The notes under the pieces are model-generated. The model made no database searches and was not told the DNA's origin. It saw only the letters and a list, made by a program, of their open reading frames with translations. The position numbers and the translations under genes were made by a program. From Kalaharituber pfeilii (Eukaryota > Ascomycota > Pezizomycetes > Pezizales > Pezizaceae): a stretch of DNA of 64,000 bases. The stretch is taken from positions 496,001 through 560,000 of the forward strand of contig WHUZ01000029.1 in NCBI GenBank assembly GCA_015179045.1, written 5' to 3'. Positions 32,291-44,709 of this stretch are shown here, one piece after another. Position 1 is the first letter of the stretch; each line of letters starts with the position of its first letter.

Positions 32291-33486
32291 ACATCAAGAA
32301 GTAAAATGTATCATCAAACAGGTATCACGGCCACTCGACTTAGGTCTGTTCGGCTACTCCTCGCGCTGGATTGCAACCCTGTAATCCTGCAACTGCAGCG
32401 ACGTCTCGCCTCGCTGAAAACAGAAAGCGAAAATCAAAAACGAGTTGCCTCGGTTCCAACTCCCAAGTGATCATAACTGGAACATTACATTGTATCTTAT
32501 CGACTACGATGCAGGGCCAGCCCTTTTCTCCCCGCTTGATGTGAGAATCGAACTGTAGCCCTCAATTCTATACCTCTCCATTGCGGTTGTTGTCTCTATC
32601 AATGGAGATAACAGCGTTCTACTTCAATAAAGGCACAGCTCGGTTCACAAAGTAAATACAAATAGGCCCCTTGAACTTGTCATCCTTCTTCTCTACCACC
32701 ACTACCTTCAGCAATCATCTCAAGTATCCGCAGCAGCATCTGACACCTCCCTCCCCTGCCAGTAGCCGTAGCAACGTTTCACGCTGTTACCTCTTTCCAT
32801 CGTGATCTATTACTCCAATTCCTGGTAAGCAGGGTAGGCTAGCGATGCTCTATCACCACTCATAGCCACACCGCAGCTGCAACTCCAGACGTCGCATATC
32901 GCATGCAATCAATCATACCACATATGCGCTCTCGCGCACGTACCAAACATATGCCTCAAGTGGTATTATAGTATGACTATATTGCGTGTGCGTTTTCACA
33001 ATAACATTCACCTTCCAATATGTATCTAACACTATAACAGTTAACCTGAGTAGCCCAATTCCTTGAATACTATCCACTGTGTACCAACATTTCGTAATCT
33101 ATATATAGCTTTCGTTTCTAGCTCCAGCAGTCGAGCCATCTACTGTACCAATGCAGCATGAGGATTCGAGAAGAACATTTCTTACGAAACGCCTTCAAAA
33201 AATGTAGACCGACTAAACTTCGGCACATGAAAGCGCAACACACACCGCTATGAATGGTCCATGTCCTCCAAACCCGCCTACCCACAAAATTTATATGCTT
33301 GTCTTTTAATGGGTACACTCCTCTTGTTTGGGAACTCATGCCTAACTAAGCCAGGTATTCTCCAGCAGCCATGCGAAAGAACTCGTCCTATCTAAAGCCA
33401 CCATGTACCTCAAGTTTAGCCCCCATATAATACACCTACAAGCCCCATATCCACAGAATTTTGGCACTATGCTGCCAGAAAGTGCT

Positions 33487-33489
<3 letters not shown>
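32291..33489. other. Intergenic, no gene seen
   Basis: Mixed sequence without family-like ORFs. Short direct repeats AATTCAGGAGTC lie at 32252-32285, just outside the right arm. Confidence 0.4.
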
Positions 33490-33523
<34 letters not shown>

Positions 33524-33600
33524 GAGGTAACACGACCCCTTGCCTTGGAATCAAACCACCAGGAATCTCTCTGCCGACCATATTATAGATCGGAGTGATC
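33490..33600 (-). mobile_element. Possible tRNA-derived SINE fragment (minus strand, A32 tail)
   Basis: On the minus strand the sequence ends GGTCGTGTTACCTCGC followed by A32 (T32 at 33490-33521 on the plus strand). About 30 bp before that is GGTTTGATTCC, close to the tRNA B-box (GGTTCGANTCC). An upstream GGTCGGCAGAGAG could be a decayed A-box. No target duplication was found, so this remains tentative. Confidence 0.35.
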
Positions 33601-35579
33601 GACCTGCCAAGGAGTAATTTGTGTTATCCGAGAAGCCGCTGAAGGGGTCGTCGGAGGTGCCACTGAACGAGGCGTCGGAGGAGGCGTCAGAGGGCCCAAT
33701 GAAAGGGCAGCCGAAGGGGGGGAGGGGGGTGGGGGGTGGGAGCAATTGAGAGGTGGTGGGGATGGGGGTGTGCGATGCTGCGGCTGCTGCTGCTGGAGGG
33801 TGGGTGGGTATGGAATGCTATTGCAGTTGCTGGTGGGGGGTGCTATTGAGAGGTAGTGGGTTTAAGAGGCCCAGTTCTGCGTTCTCTCAAGTTTTCGAAG
33901 TGAGCTATGCCTCGGTCGAAGTGGAATACTGTTGTCGCAAGTGATTGAGGTAACAGCAAGCGCCATGGAGGGGTATAGAATTGAGGACCCGATTTGATTC
34001 TCACATCGAACTGGGGAAGAGGGTTGTCCGGCATCTAAAAGTAAACAAAATGGACTATAATATTGCTTCGGCTCCAGACGTTGCTAACTGTAGTGGTGGA
34101 GTGAAAGGAAAGTAGTCTGGTTGCACTGACCCTTAAGCGAGGCTCTTGGCTTATTACCGCATTGGGAAGGGAGGGATTACCGCATCGAGGAGCCTACAAG
34201 ATAAAAGAGGGACTGAGTCTCGCGGGCTGCTAACCAGTTGCCCACCAGAAAAAGTCCTGTGGTGTGGTACTGTGGAAGGGTTTTCTTCGTTAACAAGAAA
34301 TTTTGTATTATTCAGTGTAGGTTGGTTTTCTCAGAATCTCTCGTGCGTCCCCCCTCTCATACATACATGACCTACCCCCCACTTACCGGTTTCGGCAATC
34401 AGCCTGCTTCCGGTAACATGCTTGCACGCGCCGCCACAGTACTGTGGTCTCCAGGACCTAAAGACTTAGCTAGCCCACGTCTGACGGCAACAGGAGTGGC
34501 CACAGAATAAAATAGTATCTGGGGCAATTTCTTTATTTTTAAGTCTAATATCCATAGAAATTTGTTTCCGCCTTTGGATGTATCACCACTTCCACCAATC
34601 GTACAAGTTTCTTGGCTTCAGCCCAACCCACAACAACCTGGGGGCTGCAAGCACAATGCCTTCATCATGAGTGCTGGACCTGCAGTCTAGCTGCCTGCGC
34701 AGAAACATTTCATCCTGACCCCAAATGTGTTGATATAAAATAATATATCTAAGGGAGGAGATTGAAGAACTGCAAGGGTTGAGAAAAAGTTTTGACGCTC
34801 ATATAGGTATAGAAAACATATTTTAAGAATAAATTCAATGAAAATATTTGAGTATTTCTTTTAAGAATCATGTGCTGCACGGGATTTGAAAGCACAGGAC
34901 TTTATCCTGTTGACAAGTGTAGGAAGATTCCCGGCACTGAGTACAGGATATTTACTGGTGCAAAGTTACAGGACTAAAAGTCCAGGATCAAGACTTAGCA
35001 TTCTCTCATCTGTGGGGAAAGGCAGCAGCAGCCTCGGGCTTTTTCGGCTGCCAATCTCTCGTGAGGTAGATATCCTCCCATGAGGGTCTGTGATACGGTA
35101 ATATAATTGTTAAGTCCTGTTGGTTTCTGTTACGGCTAAGGTAAGGCTTACGGGAAACACCCGGAACCTCCGCCAGAATCGCTGTAAGGCGTATGCTGAA
35201 CATGTGACTGACCACCACTAGGCATCACTTCGGCCCATCCGGCGGGTGGCTAATGAAGTGTGTGTCAAGCAGTAAGTCATACGACATCGCTCAACAATTA
35301 ATACTAATATGCGTACATGCGTTAGTTGCTCCTACTGTATTGCTACTTCTAATGCATGTTTCTACTACGTCTCCTTATCTACATGTCTTATCTATATTCA
35401 TCATGTCATTGTCATATCATGTTGACGGCCGGGAAGTCTACATAAACGGGCCGAATAGATAGCTAGAAGAAATCAAGACACTAGCGGTGTTCTAAGTTGA
35501 ACTCTCACTTAACGCTCTCGCGTAACCTTTTGCCGTCCGCTTCGCTGCCTTCACGCCGTATCCGCGAGCCCAGCGACGC
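33601..35579. other. Intergenic with G-rich repeat, no gene seen
   Basis: Bases 33690-33865 are G-rich and resemble 38650-38765 (ATTGAGAGGTGRTGGGG and GAGATGCTGC-type phrases), so this is a dispersed low-complexity repeat. The small ORFs further right show no recognisable domain. Confidence 0.4.
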
Positions 35580-36428
35580 TATGGTGGAGTGCATCAGTAA
35601 GGGACCACCTGTAACATTCGGCCGCCTGCTGACTAATACACCAAATTTCTGACCCTAATCCACAGTGGCAAAATCAACCAAAAGGAATTCGAGAAGTACT
35701 AAAAGAACGTGGTCTTTGGCAACAGGGTATGCGCTTAGATTGCTCAAAAAAGTGTCCTTCTGAATCTCGTGATTGCTGTGCACGTCGATGTTTAGGAATG
35801 CAACGTGACTTTTTAGAACAAAAAGGACGTTTACAGGAGGAGATAGAAGCTCGTGGTCATTTAGTATTATTTTATCCTCGTTTTCATTGTGAGTTGAATT
35901 TTATTGAATTTTTTTGGGCAGCAGTGAAACGTTATACTCGAAATAATTGTGAGTATAATTTTGATGCTTTACGATTAACAATTCCTAAAGGTCTTAGTTC
36001 TGTTCCAGATGTTACTATTAATCGCTTCTTTTATAAGTGTTTACGTACCATGGAGGCTTATCGAGATGGTTGTAGGTATGGTACTGATGAGTTTACACAA
36101 CGTGTATATAAGAGTCATCGAAGAGTTGAGTAGATCTTTTCTCTATATAGTAATTTTCTTTCTGCACTAGTACTAATTCGGCAATCTCGGCGCAATCTTG
36201 GCAATCTTGGCATGTAACAATTAAAAGGCCTCCCATACAAAGTGCAAATTTTTTTAATCTGCTATTTCTCAACACCACATTAATTTTTTTTTAATTTGGA
36301 CAATGAAGAGTTGTAGAGCAAGCGAAATAGTACATGCATACATTGTTTAATTTTTAATCAGATGTGGTTGGGTGATGAAATAGAGTTGCAAGTTCCGGTT
36401 CAGTATTTTACTGATGCACTCCACCATA
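35580..36428 (+). mobile_element. DDE transposon deletion derivative, family D1, copy 1
   Basis: Perfect 21-bp inverted ends start TATGGTGGAGTGCATCAGTA, with TA as the outermost dinucleotide (35580-35581 and 36427-36428). The element keeps only the transposase C-terminal coding part. It shares the terminal TATGGTG and the internal AAGGGACC with the element at 56250-57280. Confidence 0.85.
35633..36136 (+). pseudogene. C-terminal fragment of a fungal DDE transposase
   Basis: The frame is open from 35633 (after a TGA) to a stop at 36134-36136 and has no valid start of its own. It reads PQWQNQPKGIREVLKERGLW, CSKKCPSESRDCCARRCL, QRDFLEQKGRLQEEIEARGH, VLFYPRFHCELNFIEFFW and SVPDVTINRFFYKCLRTMEA, ending YKSHRRVE. 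The HCELNFIEFFW block is the hallmark of a large family of fungal DDE endonuclease transposons, and its glutamate is the likely third catalytic acid. The first two catalytic aspartates are missing with the deleted N-terminal part. AT-rich codon usage differs from that of host genes. Confidence 0.85.
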
Positions 36429-37146
36429 CATACGGTCGGAGGGTTGGTGCAACCAGACTATGCCAGCGACGCCTACGCTAACAGTTTCTTTTTAGAACTA
36501 GTTCTTGGTTGATCATTTAGCAGAATGTATGCTGGGGTAGAAATGCTTTAACCCATGTATAGTATAGGAACTATCAAAGAGTGAGAAAGGACAGCCATTA
36601 CGTAGTACATGCTACTGCTACTATCATACAGAATTGCTAGTGCAGAGGAACTACAAGCAGAATAAGCAAAAAACTGTATTACCAGGTTTTTGCATCGGCT
36701 TTTACGGGTTTTTGGTATGATAACCCTTCGCTTCGCTCATACGCAACTGGGCAAAAATATATATATGTGCCGGGCCATTCGTAACAAACGTTCCAGTGGC
36801 CACTAGCCCGGACTACTCAACGGAACGCTGGTTCGTGATCACACACTAGTACAACGCATTGACCTTTTTGTTCTGCGCACAGAACTACAACAGAATGTTG
36901 GTATGTTGGTGGCTGTTAAAATACTAGAGGGTTCGAAATTGTAATTGTCTAAATCATTTGTTTATTTTTTTGTTTATTTACTCAAGTATTTAAACTTGAT
37001 ATTTTCTATGCTGTCGGTATTTTGAATGTATTCTACATATATCGCATTCTGTTCCATACACTTCTCTAGTATACAACGCCAAGCCTATCTTATTTACCTA
37101 AACTGGTAATTACTTTTCAGCCTCATTCCTTAACAATCTTTACCTA

Positions 37147-37700
37147 TGGAGCCTTTTACACCCGAAATTCGCCATCAATTCGAGCTATATATTCAATCTC
37201 GGGACCATACAAATAGATATCGAATGGAACCTCAGAAGTTACAAGAAATCTGTCATGATCCAGAATGGCCCGTGTCTTCAGCAGCTAAGAATAATATTTA
37301 AACTCTTGCTAAGGTAAGTATAACCTATAAAGAGATTTTTTAATAAGATATTAACAAATTCGAAATTTTTTATTAATGAGGACAGAGTTTTAATCCGCAA
37401 AGCGAATCCTCCCTAAAATGAATACCATCGTGAGGTTATTATAGAAGATCAAGCATTTAACATTATTCAAGATATTCATTGCAATCTTTTAGCTCATGCT
37501 GGTAAATATAAAACTTATTGGCATGTTAATAATCATTACTATAGTATTAATACAGATGAGGTACGTATTTTTTTTAATATCTTATAAGTAATAACTACAA
37601 CTACTAAAATCTAGGTATTATGGCTTATTCGGCGATGTCGTGTGTATATTCTTTGTCGCCGGAGACGGTCCTTAATGAAGCTGTTTTTTTCCTATCGCTG
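37147..37700 (+). pseudogene. Decayed H2C2 zinc-binding integrase-type gene
   Basis: Starts MEPFTPEIRHQFELYIQSR and continues to a stop (TAA) near 37300. A likely intron begins GTAAGT at 37314. After it, EYHREVIIEDQAFNIIQDIH, LLAHAGKYKTYWHVNNHYYS and INTDEV match the H-x-x-L-x-H-A-G-x-x-K-T integrase zinc-binding pattern, again with an in-frame TAA upstream. A second GTACGT...CTAG intron (about 37561-37615) leads to VLWLIRRCRVYIL, the Cys-Cys part. Two stops make it non-functional. Confidence 0.65.
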
Positions 37701-38060
37701 GAGGGGTCCTTGTAGAGCTTTTTTTTGCTGTCGGAGGAGTTCTTTGTTGGAGCTGTTTTTCCTATCGCCAGAGGGGTCCTTGATGAAGCTGATTTTTCCT
37801 GTCGCTGGAGGGGTCCTTGATAAAGCTGTTTTTTCCTGTCGCTGGGGGTCCTTGATGAAGCTGTTTTTTCCTGTCGCTGGGGGTCCTTGATGAAGCTGTT
37901 TTTTCCTGTCGCTGGAGGGGTCCTTGCCGCTGCTTTTTTTTTTTTTTTTTTTTTTCGCCGGAGACGGTCCTTAATGAAGCTGTTTTTTCCTGTCGCTGGA
38001 GGGGTCCTTGGAAGAGCTGTTTTTTCCTGTGGCCGGGAGGGGTCTTTAGTGACGCTGTTT
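37650..38060. repeat. 37-bp minisatellite, about ten imperfect units
   Basis: The unit contains CTGTTTTTTCCTGTCGCTGG followed by AGGGGTCCTTGATGAAG. Some units are shortened to about 33 bp by loss of AGGG. A T-tract interrupts the array near 37936-37955. It lies inside the 36766-38236 element. The minus strand reads open across many units, but this is only a product of the repeat. Confidence 0.8.
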
Positions 38061-38763
38061 TTTTCAAACAGTGGATGTAGGACACGCGAGTGTGTGTGTA
38101 AGAGTTTGAGAGGGTGAATTGTAGGTAGCATGAGAAAATTCAAATTCTGAGTGGCCCGGGCCAGTCACGAACCAGCGTTCCGTTGAGTAGTCCGGGCTAG
38201 TGGCCACTGGAACGTTGTTACGAATGGCCCGGCACATATACACTCTCTGCTTTTTCATGACTTGCATTTGAGAATGGTGATTAAATTGTGTAGCGGTGAT
38301 GGAAATAAAGTGCGAATTCATGGGGGAGCCGATATCTATGACCTAGCATAAATATATGTGAGCATAACATATTACTTTTATTTCGTAGGTGTCGTTGGTT
38401 TTTGCAGTAAACGTGACTATGATGATTTTTATATGGCACTTTTTGGGGGTTACTCATGTAGGTACCTCCTTACATGTGGGCCATTCATTCAAAAAACAAA
38501 TAAAATATAAAAAGTGCAGTGATAAAGTAAAATATATGTACAGCGATAGATTCTTGTAAATGTATTGAGGGGTTTTTTTATTATACAGCAGCGAAAGTAA
38601 TTACAGTACTCAGCTTATTGGTACTATTTAACAGGCAGTGGTGCTTCCTGCACTAGATTGAGAGGTGATGGGGGGCAGGTGGGGGGGTACGATTGAGAGT
38701 TCCGGGGTGGGGGTGGAGATGTGAGATGCTGCTATCACTGCTGCTGGAGCGGCGGGGCGTGGC

Positions 38764-39354
38764 AGTTATGATCACACTATACGGCTATGGTCAGTGCAGC
38801 GTCAACAAGCCATCCATACCTTCCAAGGCCATAGCAGCTCGGTAAACAGTGTCGCCTTCTCTCCTGACGGTCAGCTGCTTGCCTCTGGTAGTCATGATCA
38901 CACTATACGGCTATGGTCAGTGCAGCGTCAACAAGCCATCCATACCTTCCAGGGCTATAGCAGCTCGGTAAGCAGTGTCGCCTTCTCTCCTGACAGCCAG
39001 CTGCTTGCCTCTGGCAGTAATGATTACACTATACGGCTATGGTCAGTGCAGCACCAACAAGCCATCCATACCTTCCAGGGCCATAGCAGCTCGGTAAGCA
39101 GTGTCGCCTTCTCTCCTGACGGCCAGCTGCTTGCCTCTGGCAGTTATCACGGTATGTATGTAGGGCAGGTGCAATGCAATGCAAGTGGCACGCTAGACCA
39201 TGATGCCTTAGATATCATCTGTCTATGGGTAGTACCCCAAAACAGACTCGTCCTCACAAATATAAACATCCAGGGTGTGACTAGGCTCGATCCGCTCAAT
39301 GTTCGCCTGCTTAGACAGCACAAAGCAATTGGAGAGCCTGTACCTACGGTGTAA
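38764..39354 (+). pseudogene. WD40-repeat fragment of a HET-E/NWD-type STAND protein
   Basis: Three 126-bp, near-identical units encode 42-residue WD40 repeats (SHDHTIRLWSVQRQQAIHTF, QGHSSSVSSVAFSPDGQLLA). Such high internal similarity is typical of fungal STAND proteins (HET-E/HET-D class), whose repeats homogenise and vary in number. The fragment has no NACHT domain, no start and a G-rich repeat directly upstream. After the third unit the frame leaves the WD40 pattern and stops at 39352-39354. It is therefore a stranded C-terminal sensor piece, not a working gene. Confidence 0.85.
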
Positions 39355-40300
39355 AGCTTATTGCAGGTGTTTTAGGGCACCGCCGGGGGCCTCATATTTT
39401 TTCATAGCTTATTAGCCTCTTTATATAGCATACTCAGTATGGAGTTTTTATCCCTTCATCTTGCCTATGCTATTTTTATATGCTTATCAATGATTTTAAA
39501 TTGCATAGTATAGTCTTCTACCATGTTCTATATGTTTCTATGTATCTCCATTTATTTCCGCCATGTTCTCTATCTACGTCATGTATTCCACGTGCCTTTA
39601 TTTACCATCAATATTTTTTGGCTTCCGCAATTATGTAAGTAGTCATATAACAAATCATGTGACTTACACATTCTATTCCTTATTTGGCAGTATCTACCTT
39701 CACTTTGTACCTGAGACCTCAATTATAAATAGGTCTCAAAACTCCTTATGCCTAGTACTCTCCTCACCAATTATCACTGTTACTTGCCACTTGGTGGCAC
39801 CCAGTAGTGCGAGCGTTCAGCGTGACCCCTCAGTTGCGAGTTTGTTGCACTGCCCAATTGACATCTATTGACTCCTATTATCTTGTGATATGACTCGTCC
39901 TTCATGCCTTGACACTGATTGGTATCCTATTTTTGGTACCGTCTTGTATGACAATTTCTTGCGTAGCAACCAGTGCTGAGACCACCATCACTAAAGTATT
40001 ACCTGTCCTCGCACCCAGATTCTGAGTGACATGTAATGAAAAGTAGCTAACGTAAGAAGAGTCTTTTACGAAACACCTTTTAAGCTGAACTCATCCATTT
40101 CTAGCAGTGTAAGATAGACAGATAGTATCCACTACTGCCTTTCGATGGACTGGAGCGGTGAGAACTCGCGGAACAAACGTACGATCAGATGCGAATGCGA
40201 GTGCGAGTGGGAAAGCGTGGGTACGAAAAGAAGAGAAGAGAAGGTTGTTAATTGTATGAGGTACAGTAGAGAAAGTGTCTAGTGCCTTATTATATTGCCC
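39355..40300. other. Intergenic, no gene seen
   Basis: AT-rich, with no family-like ORF. A short phrase CCTGTCCTCGCACCCAGA near 40005 resembles one end of the hairpin MITE at 30624. Confidence 0.4.
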
Positions 40301-43243
40301 TTACTCATAAAATACCCATGCCATGTTGTGGACCATTGCAAGAGTGGATGGGCCGTCTGCACCCAGTGCCTTTTCTTCTTCAGCCAATACAACCTTACAC
40401 AACTCTTCAGCCCTCCTTTAATAACCATGTTGTCGATAAACATTGTGCAGACAGTCTATTGCCTCTAGTATCTCTTCATTTTCTACTGCCAGGATCTTCA
40501 TCTGCCTTTCCACAGCAATAATATGTGGTAGAATCCGCCGCTCAAATACCCAGTCCTTCACCTCACGCTTGCTCGCAGGAATATCAGTTGCAGATGCAAC
40601 CATAAGAAATGCCTCGGTCACTCTCTTGGTATATTTTTCAGGTTCCATCTTCAGTTTCCATTGAGTCCATATATGAATTAATGGGTGGATGCTGAAGCTA
40701 GCATCCCTATCCTGCCGCTTTACTATTGAGTATGAGGACAGTGTCTAAATTGAGTCTACTAAGGTTGTGTCTGTAGCAAGGTGTGAGTAAGACCATTTTG
40801 AATTTGTATCATTAGTTATATTGCTTTATTGAAAAAATATACATACCATCCTTTGGTAATTTCATTCCACGCTGCAACAACTCCTGACAAATGTCATTGT
40901 TATCCATAAACCCACATAATAATAATAATTCCGCAGCCCTAGGATTTTGGTTCTGGATTGCCTTGAATGACAGATCCCATGCAGCAAAGACAGATCTATC
41001 ATGTTTTCCAACTTTCCACTTCTTGCTTATGAGGTGAGTAACCTTAACTTCCAAGTCATATTCTTGAAGAAGCGATTAAATGAATACTGGCAAACATGAA
41101 TACAATGGCAAGTGGCATGTATTCAAGTTTCTGCACAATTCTGCCAGCAGCTTCTTTCTCACGCTCGCACTCTATATACCTTGCATTAGAAGTAGTCTGA
41201 GCTAGTATTTTAAGCTGAGCTGAGCTTACCCTCAAGTGTAAATTTCGAAAAATCTGGCTTTGCACTTTTAAAGAGTAACTGTTCAGCCTCATCATTGTCT
41301 ATTTGCTGCACCTCCAGTCCCCTTTGCCCCTGTATACTCTCACGCCTTCTACTTGTAATAATCACAGTCCCATGAGCTGACAATGGAATCTAGTCATTGA
41401 TATCAAAAGATTCGATCATCAAGTTTGTCAAATATAAGTAGCCATTTGGTGTTGACTTTTGTGGTTAACCAATCCTTCACAGCATCAACAACATGTTGTT
41501 CCTCACTTGGTTGCTGTACACTACACATTCCTGTTGAATCAAGTTTGCCAGCCATTCCCAAGTAGTCGGCCAATTTGTATAGTACTTAGTAGAGAGGTTT
41601 AGCAACATCCCGTAACTTTCCCTGTAACGATGCTGCACACCGTTGCCATGACGACGGTGGCTTTATTTGGAAAAATCCCGTTATTTACGGGGAAAACTGC
41701 ACATCTTTGAGCAATGCTCGCAACCATTTAATCAAGTCAGATTGCCTTCAAACTTTGTATAGGTTTAATACCTATCGTAAAAAACTGCCCTACAAATTTC
41801 CGTCTTGATCCACTTTCACAGGCACCAGCAGCACCATTTTCCCCGTAACCTTTAGTCACATGATCACCATGCCTCCAAGACATCCAAGAGCAACTCCTGC
41901 AACATCTACCAGCTCTCAAATAGGTATACCAAGCTCAGAAAGAAAGAAGAAAGGGACTCTGCAAGCTGAACCTGCTTCAGCAAGTCCGAATCATTTTCTC
42001 TCCCAATTTCTTATAGATAAGCTACTGTGAGTGTAGAAAGTACTTGGAAGAGAGTACTACAGGCTGCAACTGCTGCCTGTACAGCTGCGAAATGTTGTAG
42101 GTGCAAGTGCAGCTGGATTTGTTGCATTGTTGGTACAGGGAGGATATTAACGGGGAGTGGGTGCTAAACCTCTCATTTGCAGAGTTTCCCGCTAAGATTA
42201 CTAATACAGTATGGGGAAAACTTACGGGGATGTTGCTAAACCTCTCTAGTCAGGCTCATCTGATAATTTGGCATGATGCTTGATAAGTTGCTGCATAATT
42301 TGAGTGAAACTGATTCTTGTGGTTTGTTCGCTAGCTGCATTGATCCAGAATACTGATGAGGAGTCTGCCGAATGTCGATAAACATATTCTAATGCAAGCT
42401 GTGTCTTCCTCATACCCCCAGTACCATAGAGTACTACTTGAGTAATATCCATTTTGGCTGCACCCTCCTCTATCTCTCGCTTGAGCTGCTCCAGAAGGTA
42501 TTCCCTCCCAACAAAATCAGAATTCCGTCGAATTTCGGGAAGGCTAAAGGGGATGTCAAAGGATAAATTTAGTGATCTAGTCTGGGTCATCCTGGGAACG
42601 GTGGCTTGAGACTGGGGAATAGTAGTAATTATCAGGTGGCAATACATCGAAGAGGCCATTGATACGTTTTGTTAGCTGACCTACTAGCTCTTCACATTTG
42701 GTCTTGTCGATGCTTGCCCAACGCCGCTTGCGATATGTATGCACAGATTGCTGGATGTTTTGTGCAATTCTAATGAGAGAAATGATTTCTTCATTAATTC
42801 CTGGAAAGAGTTGTTTATTGGTAAGGATCGTTGGATTTTTCTAAGGCTAAGATCACCAGGATTGAGACCAGAAATTGAAGGCTGAGGGCTAGGACTTGTA
42901 GGTCGATGACTATCGTTGGAAGTCCTTCTGGATGTGGAGATTTGGGCCGAAACTGGGAGGCAAGGTGCCCAAACCTAAGACTGTCACGTTTTCGGTGCTT
43001 GTCATTCTTCTCTGGTTCACCTTGATATCTTGCTTGCAATTCAGCAACCTTTGTAAACACAGCAACTATCCTTGCTAGAGTAGCTACTGCAAATCTATAT
43101 TGCTCATTGCTTGGGTCAAGCTGCTGGCTTTGCAGGCTAGAAGTATTGCCCAGTCCCCAGGCATACTTCCATCGCTTAAGTCGAAGTCCCTCCCTCCGGA
43201 GATCATGCAAAACAGAGTCATGTGTATTGCCGATTTCGCTCAT
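40301..43243 (-). pseudogene. HeLo / NB-ARC / TPR NLR-like gene, broken and split by a MITE
   Basis: Collinear pieces on the minus strand rebuild a fungal NLR. The N-terminal helical segment (MSEIGNTHDSVLHDLRREGL, QYRFAVATLARIVAVFTKVA) then, after a frame change, SVHTYRKRRWASIDKTKCEE fits a HeLo-type domain. The NB-ARC part follows: FVGREYLLEQLKREIEEG, P-loop VVLYGTGGMRKTQLALEY, Walker B-like KWLLIFDKLDD, then EAAGRIVQKLEYMPLAIV and NPRAAELLLLCGFMDNNDIC. The C-terminal part has TDIPASKREVKDWVFERRIL and a TPR unit (KALGADGPSTLAMVHNMAWV) ending at 40301. The P-loop has Arg where GKT-type loops have Gly (GMRKT). A 0.66 kb MITE interrupts NB-ARC at 41590-42248, and several stops and frame changes are present. 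Confidence 0.85.
41590..42248. mobile_element. 0.66 kb TA-inserted element inside the NLR pseudogene
   Basis: Inverted ends start GAGAGGTTTAGCAACATCCC and match over 24 bp apart from one C-run difference. TA lies at both outer borders. The NLR reading frame continues on either side (ends KLSDEPD, resumes DYLGMAGKLDSTG), so the element landed in an NB-ARC coding exon. It holds a short plus-strand frame (from ATG 41871, MPPRHPRATPATSTSSQI) that may be a transposase N-terminal remnant. Confidence 0.85.
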
Positions 43244-43284
43244 CTCACAAAAATAAAATAGCATTCTCTGCTGACTTTGGCTAG

Positions 43285-44709
43285 TTGTCCAGCCAGTCCA
43301 ACAATTCCGATGGCAAGGCCTGCTGGTTCCATGACTATGATGGTAAAGCAGATTGCCTAAATTATATACATTGTCAGCCCCGCATAGTAGGTGATGAAAA
43401 TTTGGTTGGGGTATTGTTACTCAATGATATCTGTCTAGGTAGATATAAGAAAATGCTATTTCAGCGTCAAGACGAGGGCAAGAGCCCTGAAGTAAGAAGT
43501 ATCTGAAGTCTGGAACGTGGATTTTTGTCCAAGTTTCGTTTGTTGGGTGAACTAAACGCAGTACGAAGAGACTGAAGACAAGGCTAGCGGAAGAGTATTA
43601 TGATACAGCGACAGCGACGAATTGATAGATTACTATGTTAAGGGCGCACTCTCATGCATGCTTCGCTCAGCCACTTCATGGTCTCCTGGACATTTCAGCT
43701 CTAATTACAGGGAGGCAGCCGCAGGGATGCGACATGGCGCCGGAGCTATCATACAGCAATCCGGCCCGGCATGTAGCGACAACTGGTGGCCGGATACCTG
43801 GAAGTGTGCAAAATACAAAATTACGAGAACAAGGTGCATCAAAAGAATCGTCGGTCGCTTGATTCTTAATTCAATACATGTACAATCTCCAGGCTATTTA
43901 TGTTCATCCAGCTCACCAGTCTCAATTCCTTTCCTTTGAACATTTCCTTTGACTATGACAGTTCCTTTCAAAGCTTCCCTCAACAGAGACAGTTTCTTGC
44001 AACCAGACTAACAGTTCCTTTGGCATCACAGTTTCTTTGATGCCCACCTTTGTTCCTTTATCCTTGCTTCTACTCTTTCATCCTTTTGTTCTTGTTCCTT
44101 TATCTATAACCTTGTCTCTATTTTTGATCCTTTTATCCTTGTTCCTTTATTCGCATATTTCAAGGCTACTTACATACAAGTAGTCACGTGTCATCTGGTT
44201 ACGTGCACTAGTCGCATTTGGGAGTCTCCATATCGGGTAGTAAAGTGAACTTGTTTTATTAATAAATTCGAATGATATTCTTCAGGTAGTAATAAGTGGG
44301 GTTAATATTTGCTGCAGTAATGTGAAAACTATTACTTATATACTCGAGCACTTACTTAAGGTCTCAAAATCCATTGGGGGCTTTGTTTATCCTGGCATCA
44401 TGAGGGGGCTCATGACTATCTTACATATAGTCTAGCGCTGCTATAATAAACACGTAAAACCTTTGTTTTCCAGGTATTTAGTATAGAAAATTGTAGCAAA
44501 TCAGTTATATAAGTGGTAATTTATCCGTGCCTGGGTTGGAGCTTTGATGCATGAAAGAAAGGCCAAATCAGGACTCAAACTCTTTGAGTGGTTGCCAGAA
44601 GATTTTGACATTAGCCTTTTTCACTTAGCTGAAGATGATCGTGCAGGATATTTATAGCAGGATGAGAACGGGCAACAACTCATAGAAAGTCGCATAACCC
44701 GAGACGTGT
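43285..44709. other. Intergenic between NLR and HET pseudogenes
   Basis: A 73-codon frame (43285-43506, ending GRYKKMLFQRQDEGKSPEVR) and a 105-codon frame (43622-43939) are open but unrecognised. Bases 43920-44150 are rich in repeated CAGTTCCTTT/TTCTTTTATC phrases. TGCAACCAGACTA at 44000 sits between ACAGTTTCT and ACAGTTCCT, a possible further micro-insertion in a repetitive context. Confidence 0.3.

Larger units (their letters stand above)
36766..38236 (+). mobile_element. 1.47 kb transposon with about 74-bp TIRs and H2C2 integrase remnant
   Basis: Inverted ends of about 74 bp start TGTGCCGGGCCATTCGTAAC and differ by one A-run indel. TATA on each side is a possible 4-bp target duplication. 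Inside lie a decayed integrase-type gene (37147-37700) and a 37-bp minisatellite (37650-38060). The TIR plus H2C2 zinc-binding combination points to a Ginger/KRBA2-like cut-and-paste element. Confidence 0.7.

Noticed and set aside
34865..34910. Possible tRNA gene on the minus strand (TTCAAATCCCGTGCAGCACA)
   Set aside because: The 3' half resembles a tRNA T-loop and acceptor, but no matching 5' acceptor strand, D-arm or anticodon arm was found.
37625..38143. 172-codon minus-strand ORF with RQEKTASSRTP repeats
   Set aside because: It is the antisense reading of a 37-bp minisatellite inside a dead transposon; the unit is not a multiple of three and frames drift.
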